In this document: piece by piece, positions 25,570-48,834 of the stretch
Layout of the letters: the number at the start of each line of letters is the position of its first letter
Position numbering within the stretch: position 1 is the first letter of the stretch
Assembly: GCF_008831285.2 (NCBI RefSeq)
Contig: NC_045138.2
Coordinates: 3,202,143-3,266,142 of the forward strand
Reading direction: 5' to 3'
Length of the DNA stretch: 64,000 bases
Source of the DNA: Nymphaea colorata
Lineage: Eukaryota > Streptophyta > Magnoliopsida > Nymphaeales > Nymphaeaceae
Program-made: the position numbers and the translations under genes
The notes under the pieces: model-generated
Databases searched by the model: none
Seen by the model: the letters and a program-made list of their open reading frames with translations, nothing else
Told to the model about the DNA's origin: nothing

Positions 25570-25692
25570 CACACACATATATAATATATATATATGTATA
25601 TATATATATACCTTCAACCGAGTCTCATATAAAATATTTCAACCTTCGACCGGGTCTGTATATAAAATATTTCAACCTTCAACCGAGTCTGG
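25570..25692. repeat. TA-rich stretch plus short minisatellite upstream of CNOT11
   Basis: A TA-rich run (about 25575-25610) is followed by three imperfect ~38-bp units carrying CCTTCAACCGAGTCT and TATAAAATATTTCAA. It ends about 145 bp before the CNOT11 ATG, so it may lie in the core promoter; each unit includes a TATAAAATA that could act as a TATA element. Confidence 0.7.
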
Positions 25693-25837
25693 AAGCTCGG
25701 GCTTGAAAGTTAAAATGCATGTTTATTTGAAAGCTATATTTCTTATAACGATTGGGTGGGAGGAGGGCGCGGAGAAATACTTGCTTTTTTCCGAGTGACC
25801 GGAAAGCTGCCGGAGGCGGAACGAAGTTGGGGCAGCG

Positions 25838-39325
<13,488 letters not shown>

Positions 39326-41285
39326 ATGCCTCCTCCACGTTTTCTCTTGTCTAGTGCAGTAGATAACCATGTCCTTAAAATCGTTTGGATATAGATGGCA
39401 TCTACATTTTCTGTTGCCTCTTTAATTTTTATTGATCTCATTTTATCATTTCTTGATGTATATGGACTTGAACAAAAAAAAATCACTAAAGGACATCTCT
39501 TCTGAAGATGTCTGAGTCTGATCTAGTTAGGTTGTAAAAAAACTGGCAGCATCAAAGATTATGTTATCAAAAAACATTCGGCGTAATTGTTTAAAGGAAG
39601 TTCTGTACTATCAGCTGTCTTCAAAGTGGTTCTTATTGCAGTTTTTTTAATATGTCGGCAAGATCGTTGATTATGATATATACACATGCACTAGACTGTC
39701 CTTTGCACAAGATCAGTTTCATGCTCATCATAAGCTGAATCTGGAATATCATAAGCTGAATCTGGAATAGCAGATGGTAAGGGAAAAATTTCATGGTATT
39801 GTTTGGTATAAAAGTGTCCAGTGAATCTGTCCCAAAGATTGAGCGAAATTTATAGAAAATTAGTTTGTGTGTGACGGATTCCTGGGACACTCACAGGGTG
39901 TGGGTGTCTTTGCTGCCAAACACCCCTAAGAGTGTTGAGTTTTGTTTCCCTGATGCTGCCGTTGAAACACACCCTAACTGTAAGAAATCTGCTATTTAGA
40001 ATATTTTAAAAATCTTTATTGGACATGGATATGAATACAAGATTAAGTATCTCAGTGAAATCATAGCCGTAAGAAATCTACTGTTTCGAATATTTTAAAT
40101 AACTTTATTGGACATGGATATAAATACAAGATTAAGTATCTCAGCGAAATCAAAATGTCAACTCATTCAGCTCATTTCCTCCTTAGACCTGAACGGCTAC
40201 GGGATTAGGTGATGAGATGCAAGAGCTTTATTTAGAAGCTCGGTAAACGTTCACTGAAGATTTTTTATAAAAACAAGGAATTTGTCCAGAAGTCATTGAG
40301 GTTCAAAATGCATGTATGATCACTTTAACAAACGCCTATTTATGTTTTTGAAATGCTCACATAAGAGAAAAACCACTAGTTATAGTACATACGCTATAGT
40401 TACTGTATACAAAATGGCATCTTTACAATCCAAATAATTTATATATTTCACTTTTCCTTTATACTCAGACTAAGTTCTCACCGTTATTTTCTCGTGTTCT
40501 TTGGACATACATACACCAGACACACATAAATATTCTTGTGCTTAATCTGTTTAAACAATGTTATTATTCTTAATTAATTTTTTTGGCACGTGCAGCCTCT
40601 CAAGTAGAAAGAATGTATATGATGCGATTATATAGGAATCGACCCTTGTATCACCATAATCCTAGATTAGGCTGACGTTTGGAGCGTCGATTTATTTAAT
40701 TTGACTGTCATAAAGGGAAAAAAGAAATTGGTAATTTCTTGAGCAAAATTTTAGAAACACAAGCATTCTTTAGGTTTTTTTTTTCTTCTTTAATATCAAA
40801 ACTAGTTTACAGATTGCAAACTTTTGGAATCAATGCTTCATTTAACATATTAAGATTCTGAACATCTTTATCGACGGTTTCATCAGAACATCTAAAAAAA
40901 ATGGAGTGATCTGATGCCTGGCATCGGTGACTCAACCATTAAGTTGGTAAAACTCCAGGTTTTACAACTCTCACCTCACAGCCTATGACTTATGCAAGGG
41001 AGTGAAACCAGAGAGTAACTGCAGGATTGTGGCAGTCATATGCTTGGTTTCATCTAGAACCAACTGTGCCAACCTATGTCACATGGGTGTAGGTGCGAGA
41101 TGCAACATGTTAAAAAATTAGGTGTGAGTATATATATATATATATATTGAGAGAGAGAGAGAGAGAGAGAGAGAGGGCACAAAAAAATGAGTGAAGAAAA
41201 AAAAGGAAAAAAAGAAGATAGAGTGCGGTCAGCAGCACCGGACTTAGTCAAACCGAGTCGGGTGCCATGATGGGCCACACCCACA
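39326..41285. other. Intergenic, CNOT11 3' side
   Basis: Should begin with the CNOT11 3'UTR. An 89-bp direct repeat covers 39980-40155 (GTAAGAAATCT start, ATCTCAG end). A TA/GA microsatellite lies at about 41131-41175. No gene is supported. Confidence 0.45.
39980..40155. repeat. Two-copy 89-bp tandem repeat
   Basis: Copies start at 39980 and 40069 with GTAAGAAATCT and share GGACATGGATAT and GATTAAGTATCTCAG in the same order, with few mismatches. Confidence 0.85.
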
Positions 41286-41407
41286 TCCATGTCTAGGGCT
41301 GTACACGAGCCGAGTCGAGCCCGAGCTTGGCCAACTCGAGCTCGACTCGGCTCAAAGAGCTCGAGCTCGAGCTCGAACTCGAACTCGAGTCGAGTTCCCT
41401 AACACAA

Positions 41408-41570
41408 GCTCGAGCTCGACTCGACTATTATAGTCGAGCTCGAGCTCGACTCGACTATTATAGTCGAGCTCGAGCTCGACTCGACTATTATAGTCGAGCT
41501 CGAGCTCGACTCGACTATTATAGTCGAGCTCGAGCTCGACTCGACTATTATAGTCGAGCTCGAGCTCGAC
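41408..41570. repeat. Five identical 30-bp repeats (CGAGCTCG / CGACTATTATAGTCG)
   Basis: The unit holds two palindromes, CGAGCTCGAGCTCG and CGACTATTATAGTCG, repeated with no mismatch across about 160 bp. Because the period is a multiple of three, frames on both strands stay open and give spurious decapeptide-repeat ORFs (RARARLDYYS). Confidence 0.95.
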
Positions 41571-41597
41571 TTGTTTAACTCGTTTAGTTTAGGCATT

Positions 41598-41803
41598 GTC
41601 CCAGAGCGTCGGCAATGAGGTCGAGTCCTTCGCCGGTTTGGAGGTCGAGTTTGAAGGCGCGTGGTGGTGAGGGGAGCAGTGCCTGGAGGAGGGACGGCGG
41701 AGGATTGGTAGCACTGTGGTATGTGAAAGCTACGTCATACGGCTTTTCGGCGAGCTCTTGAAGCAGATGTTGGCCCAAGTAGCCTGTTCCCCCCACCAAG
41801 CTG
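41598..41803 (-). pseudogene. Captured fragment of a Rossmann-fold reductase-like gene (MAT2B / dTDP-4-dehydrorhamnose reductase-like)
   Basis: On the minus strand about 68 codons read LVGGTGYLGQHLLQELAEK, then YDVAFTYHS, RAFKLDLQTGEGLDLIADALGQ. GGTGYLG is an NAD(P)-binding glycine motif at the start of an extended short-chain dehydrogenase, and the spacing of the following strand resembles plant homologues of the methionine adenosyltransferase beta subunit / RmlD family. Only the first beta-alpha units are present; the frame is then cut and ends in a stop at the 30-bp repeat side. The upstream part is a CT-rich Ser/Pro/Leu frame that is probably not coding. It lacks the catalytic Tyr-x-x-x-Lys region, so no enzyme is expected. 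Confidence 0.6.
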
Positions 41804-42454
41804 CGAGGGTTTGAGGGAGAAGAGAGAGAGAGAAAGAGAGAAGAGAAGGGGCGAGGCTGCGAGGGTTTGAGGAGAGGGAGAGAGAGAGAGAAGGAGGGAG
41901 GCTGTGAGGGTTTGAGGGAGAACCCTATTTCTCCCTTGGTCTTCTTCACAGAGCCATAACCATGCGCTTTTTGGGCGCCTTCTTCTCCAAAAAAAAAATC
42001 AGACGCTTCTTTCTCCTTCTTCTTCTTCTTCTCTTCTGCAAAACAAAGTTAGAAATCATTGGGTTCTTGAGACCCTCTCTCGTTTGAGGGAGAGGGTTTC
42101 AGTTCTCTGATTTAGGGAGAGAGGGGGAGAGAGAGATAGAGAAGGAGAGAAGGAGAGAAGAGAAGGAACGAGGGTGTGAGGATTCCATGGTTGCAGAAGG
42201 AGGAAGAAAGTGAAGAGAGAGAAAAAAAAGACGAGAAATGAAATGCGCAAATAAATAAAAAAATAAATATCCTTTCTCGGGTTAAGCGAGCTTCCTTAAC
42301 CGAACTAGTACTCGGCTTGATAAAATAAATGAGTTGAATGGACAACTCGAGCTCGGCTTGTTGAGTATAAAAGCTGGCTCGAATTCAAATTCGAGCCGAG
42401 CTTTAACGAGCCGAGTTCGAGTTACTCGGCTCGTTGTTCAGCCCGGTCCATGTC

Positions 42455-43044
42455 GGCGCGTGCGCGTCACCATGTTTGTTGCACCCGTGTGACTTAGATG
42501 CTGACTTTACTCTAGAGAATTGATGGGGGGAGAAGAGACATCACCTAAAGAAAGTATGGTCCTGTTATAACTTTTGCAAGCAGTTACATTGCTGCAATGA
42601 CATGATAAGATCATGGCTTCAAGGATTCCATGAATATTTTGTTGCACCAACCTAAATATTTGATGTTGACATGACAGCATGTTTGGGAAATATATTAATG
42701 GGAATATGGGGCCCATATTGTTGCAGACAGTATCTTGATGAACCATACTGAAAGGTAGGCTTCCTCCATGAAAGGTCTGTTGGAAGGTTACCTGCCGACG
42801 TTTCAAGGGGAAGTTGGAAACAGAGCTAGGCTGGCAAACAGCAGGTATAAGTCAATTAGTTCACCAACCAACCAGGCCCCTCGCTGGGTACGGATCCAAT
42901 GAGGTGTTTGGACATGGATCATCAAAGAAAAATTTGTCTGGACCCAGCCAGATTTAGTTTGTCTCCCTTTCATATCCAGCCATATTATGTGGCATGCTTG
43001 CTCATTCAAGTTTAGACATTTGATGTTAGAGTCTGAAATTCATT
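42455..43044. other. Intergenic, no gene seen
   Basis: Mixed-composition DNA between two elements. The minus-strand frames here (about 42507-43009) have no recognisable domain. Confidence 0.35.
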
Positions 43045-43352
43045 GTCACAAATATCGTTCTTGGAAAAAAAAAATATAGACAAGGTTGTTTTCAAGTTTT
43101 TTTGACAAAGTTGTTTTCTTTTTTCTTTTTGAGAAAACTATGAGACATGATCTTGGTAAAATTTCAAGAAATAAAAATCCTAAAAATTAGAGAAAATGAA
43201 ATAAATGAGAAATTAAAAAAAGAGTGAAAAAATAATTAAAAATCACGAAAAAATCGGCGAGATATTCATTTTTTGCCAGGATTTTCAAAATCTCAGGATA
43301 TTTTTCGTGATATTTTCTTTTTATTTGATAATCTCAAAACAATATTTGTGAC
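43045..43352. mobile_element. MITE-like inverted-repeat element, 308 bp, AT-rich
   Basis: The ends GTCACAAATATCGTT and, inverted, GTCACAAATATTGTT match at 14 of 15 positions. The interior is A/T-rich with repeated CACGAAAAAATC/GATATTTTTCGTG phrases, so much of the element is self-complementary. Related AT-rich stretches occur at about 13690-14060 and 33590-33935. The flank may be ATT on each side, so the superfamily is not settled. Confidence 0.6.
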
Positions 43353-43710
43353 ATTGACCATGTAGATGGGTTCCTTTGATATTTCCGAATCGAGATCCTA
43401 ATAGACCCAACAAAGTAGGTCCAGATGTGGGTATTCTATGGTACCATCATCCAACCGAACTGGTTGAATTGAAAAGGAAAAAGATGGATCTGATGCAAGG
43501 TCCACTGTCTTGAACTCAGACACAGGTCCAACCAGATCGGACCCACTTGCACCCCTTTTCTGACACACAACCTGCAGCTTTTAAGGGCAAAACTTGTTCA
43601 AAATAATAAGGTCTCCCTGACAATGCTGCTCATATCCAGAACCCATCACATGTTTAAGCATGGCAAAGAAGGTCCCACTGAATTAGATTCTCTCCCCCTT
43701 TGATGTACCG

Positions 43711-44434
43711 GACTTGTACTTAAGAGAAGAATTCACTTAAGTGGGAGTTGGTAATGGTACTTCATGTTACTCTTGCTCACCACCATTCAAAAGAAAACCC
43801 AAAATTCTGGATATCCTAAACGGGAAGTGGGATAAACCAAGATATTTCCACTAGAACTTTGAGTTTCTACTCTAGTGGAATTAACTTTGTTGACTTGCAC
43901 TTAAGAGACAAATTCACTTAAGTGGGAGTTGGTAATGGTATTTCATGTTACTCTTTCTTGCCACCATTCAAAAGAAAACCCAAAATTCTGGATATCCTAA
44001 ACGGGAAGTGGGATAAACCAAGATATTTTCACTAGAACTTTGAGTTTCTACTCTAATGGAATTAACTTTGTTGACTTGCACTTAAGAGACAAATTCACTT
44101 AAGTGGGAGTTGGTAATGGTATTTCATGTTACTCTTTCTTGCCACCATTCAAAAGAAAACCCAAAATTCTGGATATCCTAAACGGGAAGTGGGATAAACC
44201 AAGATATTTCCACTAGAACTTTGAGTTTCTACTCTAGTGGAATTAACTTTGTTGACTTGCACTTAAGAGACAAATTCACTTAAGTGGGAGTTGGTAATGG
44301 TACTTCATGTTACTCTTGCTTGCCACCATTCAAAAGAAAACCCAAAATTCTGGATAACCTAAATGGAAAGTGGGATAAACCAAGATATTCACACTAGAAT
44401 TTTGAGTTTCTGCTCTGGTAGAATTAACTTTTCC
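43711..44434. repeat. Tandem array, four copies of a 181-bp unit
   Basis: GACTTG starts units at 43711, 43892, 44073 and 44254, a constant period of 181 bp. Copies 2 and 3 are almost identical; copies 1 and 4 have diverged slightly. Each unit contains the inverted pair CACTTAAG / CTTAAGTG. No coding signal. Confidence 0.95.
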
Positions 44435-45602
44435 GTGACTGTCATTGTCTCATGTTCATATATAGTCCAATTAAGAAGGTTAAGTTCTTGCAATCTTGGC
44501 ACATGAAGGTGTCTGGTTATGTCATGTGGTGGGCATGGCGACATCGGCCATGTGCTTATGTCTTAAGGGTACGCTGATCCACGGCAAGTACGAAGCCCAG
44601 TCAGTCACCATCTCTGCACAACATTTCACTAACAAATAACAACTCAAACTGAGCAGAGCCTGTATTATCATATCAGTAATGCATGATTGAATCATGTCGT
44701 AGAGATAGAACTTGTCCCTCATAATGATCGCATGCTCCGGCATGTTCGCAGCAATATTAAAACGTAGATGACATCCAAAACAGTGGATGATCTTCTGAAC
44801 ATGATCATAAATTCCGCTGCTAACGAGTAATTTTCTGATGGAAGAAGCGAAGATTTTTTATAGACTTGAGCAGGCCATGGAGATATTAAAAATTTGCATT
44901 CTACGTTGGCCGTTTCATCACCATTGTCTTAATCTGTAACCTCCTTTTCAAACTGCAAGGGTTCTGCCTTCAAGAATCATGTTCGTTTTTCTTCTACCCA
45001 TTAAAGCTATAAAAATGATCAGATTAGAACATGTTAAAATTATTCTTATTACTGTTGCTTTTTCAAGTTCTTCCTGGTTAGCAGGAGGTTCACAACCGCC
45101 ACCCAGAAGAGAGGCAGCCGGAAGCCTCTCCCCACAAAATTTTCTTCGTTTTTAGGGTCCTGAGCTGCGTTGGAGACCTAAGTAAAGTACGGCACACCCA
45201 TCAATGCATGTCAAGAGAGTAACACCATTGGGAATAGAACCGACGATGCAGGTTTCAAGCTCTTGCTGGTTCCGTTCTTTTCTTAGATTCCTTAGTTTGT
45301 TTCTTGTGAACTTGTCTTCTACAGGTGCCCTACCATGTGCTATAATGTGATGCCCAAAACGTCTTAAAATAACATCTTGCAATGTAGGCTCTCATTGGTA
45401 GTGTGTGACATCATGAACATGAGGTAAGCGCATGCATACATATAAAAATGAGACATTATTGTTCATAAAAGAAAGAGAGGAATCTTTTTATCCCCAACAT
45501 GCTAGGATAAATTATGTGCAATTTGCTATGTGCTACCATCAAAACCAAAGAAAACCGGTGGGATAAACGTGCATGGTGGCAACAAAAAGAGGATTCCGAT
45601 CA
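44435..45602. other. Intergenic, no gene identified
   Basis: Several minus-strand frames of 70-76 codons (44522-44743, 45152-45382) were examined and matched no family. No repeat with clear borders was found. Confidence 0.35.
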
Positions 45603-45610
45603 TATGTAGC

Positions 45611-45790
45611 CAGTGGCGGAGCCACATAAAAGGCTGGTGTGGGCAATTGCCCACACCAGCTTCTCAATTTTCTTTCACTTTTCAACATTAAGATTGATAA
45701 TATTTACTTTATTATACATGTAAGTGCCCCTTAAAGTATGACAACAAGTGAATTAGTGCCCCTCCAAGCAAATTTTTGGCTCTGCCACTG
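45611..45790. mobile_element. hAT-like MITE, 180 bp, with 28-bp perfect palindrome
   Basis: Ends CAGTGGCGGAGCCA and TGGCTCTGCCACTG are inverted copies (13 of 14). The 8-bp flanks TATGTAGC (45603-45610) and AATGTAGC (45791-45798) differ at one base, fitting a hAT target duplication. Near the left end, 45633-45660 is a perfect 28-bp palindrome centred on CAATTG. A related left end appears at 61764 without a matching right end. Confidence 0.85.
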
Positions 45791-45798
45791 AATGTAGC

Positions 45799-46566
45799 TA
45801 GTATCTGATCTAACCGATCGGATTTAGAGGAACGTATGATAATATCTCAATCCCAATTTTTGCATGTAAGTAGTGATAAATATTCCCTTGCCCGTTGGAT
45901 TTTAGAAAAGAAATCCATTTTTGGGGCTAGTTTTTTCTTACGAGTACATTTTTCTGATATTCTTAACATGAATCCCACTTTTCACTGAAACTGTTCAATA
46001 ATGGTTTGAAATAAGGTTCGGTCAACATGAGCGGCAAAATTTTTCAACATTACTCTCTATTACTAAATTATATTCTTATATGTTTTAGCTAATATTTTTT
46101 CCTTAATTTATCAAAGTATACTTCAGCAGACCAAATGAGAAATCAGTAACAAAATTAGGTGACAAGGTCTCACCAAGAACAAAAAGCCAAGCAAAAGAAG
46201 AAACATGCAAAAGGAAAGAAAATTAAATGTAGAGGAGAGAAAGAACGGGGTAGCATTCATCTCCGAGTAAAGTTCTTTTGGGCTTTTTCAGATTCATTAC
46301 CAGCAGCAATAGATAAGCAAAGAACACTAACGAAGAAACATTACCTGGGCATGAGCATGAAAGGGGTTGGAGAGAAGACTGGCTGGTACAGCGGTATGCA
46401 AATATTGGTACGGCGGTATGCTGTTGATACCTTTGGATCAGTTTTGGGTCCAAACTGATCCAAATCATATTCTTTTCTTATGTTCTAACCACACTTTTGT
46501 TAGTATATTTACTGTTTGATGAGATTATAAGTAGGCATTATGAAAGGAACTACTAAACACAATGAT

Positions 46567-46648
<82 letters not shown>

Positions 46649-47736
46649 TATAAAAGCTGTACCGGTACCCGTTTCCCGTACTGGGTACTTATATACTTAA
46701 TTGCCAATAATGGTTGTAAAACTCGTATCACTTCGTACAGTTATCATGGTAATGGCAATATAATACGTCTTTATCAAATGGGTTAGATGCTCATGTAAAT
46801 CGCAATCGCAATAGAAACAGGCACATTTAGAGGCATCCTACATGTCAAAATTTAAAAACTTTAATTCGTCATTTCCTCATAAAAAATTTCAGATTCCACT
46901 TTAAACTCTTATTTGATGGTTTTATATATAGTCGCGGTCCTCAACCACCCACCAGATGTAAATGCAGCCCAAAACATCACAAGTAGGAAGAATGGCGTCC
47001 TCGGAGCCTCATCTGGGTGGTAGATAACTTCTCAGTCACCTGAAATGACCAAAATCTTATATAAAATTTAGATTAATGGATTCATAATATCAATATTTTG
47101 CTCCTTTCTAATCCATCAATAACTAACTTCATCTGGCTCATGAGGTGGCCCCAAGATGTGGCACATTCACCTTAAAATTTGGCTTCATAAGGGGCAGAGG
47201 CACATGGGATCCTACCGCTTCTTCGTTTTTAGGCTGTGTAAGTATGGTAATGGATTCGTGGCCGCTGGTTAAAGGAGCATGCACATGGTCCCCCGTCTCC
47301 ATTGCCTGTCAACTTTCTTCTTGAAGTGCACAAAAGATAGTTGCAGAGATGCCTTCAGCCTATCGTTCCTCAAAAATGGTAGACCCCATTCCTTCCCTCC
47401 ACCAATCGGTCCGTCGGGATCGACGGCTGTCCCCCTCTGCCCTCTGAGAGAATGGCGGATTCTCTTAAAAAATGTGAAGGGGCGACCCCACGCCCTCGAA
47501 CTGTTTGTTAAAACGTCGCTTCCGAATCGAGACAAGTAGACAGGGACAGCTCATGATGTTTCGCCAATCATTTGATGCAAAGCGCAACGTGGCTCGGCCT
47601 TGCTCGTACACATAAAAGCATCGCAAGCGACGGCCGAAATAGAATAGTGGGAAAAGGCCACAACTCCTTTCCCCATTCATTTGTTTATTTTCCTTGTTGA
47701 ATAATTTAGTGCGGCATTCGCTATAAGGGCTCAGCG
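45799..47736. other. Intergenic with long TA microsatellite; upstream of BPS1-like gene
   Basis: A TA microsatellite of about 73 bp occupies 46570-46643. The stretch 47270-47540 is GC-richer, with open frames on both strands and no recognised product. The last few hundred bases should hold the promoter of the gene starting at 47737; no convincing TATA box was seen. Confidence 0.4.
46570..46643. repeat. (TA)n microsatellite
   Basis: About 36 uninterrupted TA dinucleotides. Confidence 0.97.
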
Positions 47737-48834
47737 ATGGTTCCCTGCGGTTTCCCAAGCACGAACATGAGTCCTTCAGCACTTCTCCGAAGCCTTTCCT
47801 CTCGCATCGCCGGGAAGTTCTCCTCACCGGTGGCTCCTTGGCCGGTGCAGAGCGAGTTCGGACGCTGGCTCAGCGACGAGCTCGATTCCCTGCTGCAGCA
47901 TCCTCGCGGCCAGTTTCTCGGCACCGCATGGCTCCTCGATGCCATGGACGTGAACCTGGCTGCCCAGAAGAAGTCCCACGAGCTGCTTGCGCGGTTCAAA
48001 GATGGTGATGCAACGAAAACGGACTCGTCCTTCTCTTCCGGGTCTTTGGAAGCCATTAGAAGCCACCTGCAGGACACCATCGCCATGCTCGACGTCTGTA
48101 ACGACCTCCGCGAGCGGCTCGGCGTGGTCAGCGAGTACGCCCACTCGCTGCGCATAGCGCTGCACTGGTTGGAGGGCGCGTCGGGCCCAAGCCCCGCGGC
48201 GCTAGCGCGGGCCAGCGCCGAGCTCGAGCGGTGCCTGACGATAGAGCGGCGGTGCTCGGAGCTGAGCTCGTGCTGCTCTACGCTGAGAAGGCTGGGCGAG
48301 AAGCTGGTTCAGGACAGCACGCCCAGCGCGAGGGACTCGAAGGCCGGCTTTCCGGCGGGGACGCGCGAGCCGGAGCTGCACGAGGCGTTGTGCGCGTCCA
48401 AGTCCATGGCTCTGCTGACGTGCGGGGCTCTCGCCATCGCTCTGTCGTTCAAGTCGAGGCGAGGGCTGCCGCACATGCCGGACGCACGCGCGAAGCCGTG
48501 GTGCGACGCGCTGCAGGAACTGCACAGGGGGATCAAGTCGGAGATCGAGGGGCGGAGAAAGAAGTCCGGCGCCGCCGTCATGAACGAGCTTGGGGAGGCC
48601 TCGGGGGCATGCCGGAGATTGCAGGAGGCGATTAGCCGGCAGCTGGACGGCCGTCCTCGGCCGCAGAAGGGGACGGGCGAGGAGGTGGAGATGAGGTCCG
48701 TGGTGGAGACATTGGAAGGGTTGTGTGAGGAGATGGAGATGGGGGTTGAGTTCTTCGCTCACAGAGTGGACGAGCTCTATCGCCTCATCATCTCTGTGAG
48801 AGTGTGTGCGCTTGACATCCTCCCATTAGCATGA
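47737..48834 (+). CDS. BYPASS1 (BPS1)-like protein, intronless
   Basis: BPS1-type proteins are plant-specific, helical proteins; Arabidopsis BPS1 limits production of a root-derived mobile signal that arrests the shoot. The frame gives 365 aa without introns. Features that fit the family are LDVCNDLRERL (118-128), a Cys-rich helical SELSSCCSTLRRLGEKL stretch (174-190), a short hydrophobic segment ASKSMALLTCGALAIALSF (220-238) where BPS1 proteins have their ALYGVK...ISGVFAAAFS region, a helical VMNELGEASGACRRLQEAI, and a C-terminal EFFAHRVDELYRLIISVR resembling the family end. Most of it predicts as alpha helix. The start could be Met1 or Met11 (47767). Coding DNA is very GC-rich against an AT-rich background. 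The related DUF793/ROH1 group is an alternative; the assignment is from remembered family patterns, not an alignment. Confidence 0.65.
   Translation: MVPCGFPSTNMSPSALLRSLSSRIAGKFSSPVAPWPVQSEFGRWLSDELDSLLQHPRGQFLGTAWLLDAMDVNLAAQKKSHELLARFKDGDATKTDSSFSSGSLEAIRSHLQDTIAMLDVCNDLRERLGVVSEYAHSLRIALHWLEGASGPSPAALARASAELERCLTIERRCSELSSCCSTLRRLGEKLVQDSTPSARDSKAGFPAGTREPELHEALCASKSMALLTCGALAIALSFKSRRGLPHMPDARAKPWCDALQELHRGIKSEIEGRRKKSGAAVMNELGEASGACRRLQEAISRQLDGRPRPQKGTGEEVEMRSVVETLEGLCEEMEMGVEFFAHRVDELYRLIISVRVCALDILPLA

Larger units (their letters stand above)
41294..42446. mobile_element. hAT-like non-autonomous element, 1153 bp, with captured gene fragment
   Basis: The left end begins TAGGGCTGTACACGAGCC and the right end, inverted, reads CCGGGCTGAACAACGAGCC. 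An identical 8-bp direct repeat TCCATGTC flanks it (41286-41293 and 42447-42454), the target size of hAT elements. The subterminal zones are full of CGAGCTCG-type palindromes. The interior contains five exact 30-bp repeats and, on the minus strand, a fragment of a cellular gene, so it is a Pack-type element. No transposase is present. Confidence 0.8.

Noticed and set aside
41327..41596. Frames with a ten-residue repeat (RARARLDYYS and its antisense)
   Set aside because: Produced by a 30-bp repeat that is a multiple of three; open on both strands.
43711..44434. Centromeric satellite
   Set aside because: Only four units, with genes on both sides; length alone is not enough.
48202..48762. 186-aa minus-strand frame opposite the BPS1-like gene
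   Set aside because: It is Arg/Pro/His/Leu-rich and arises from the GC-rich third positions of the plus-strand gene; no domain.
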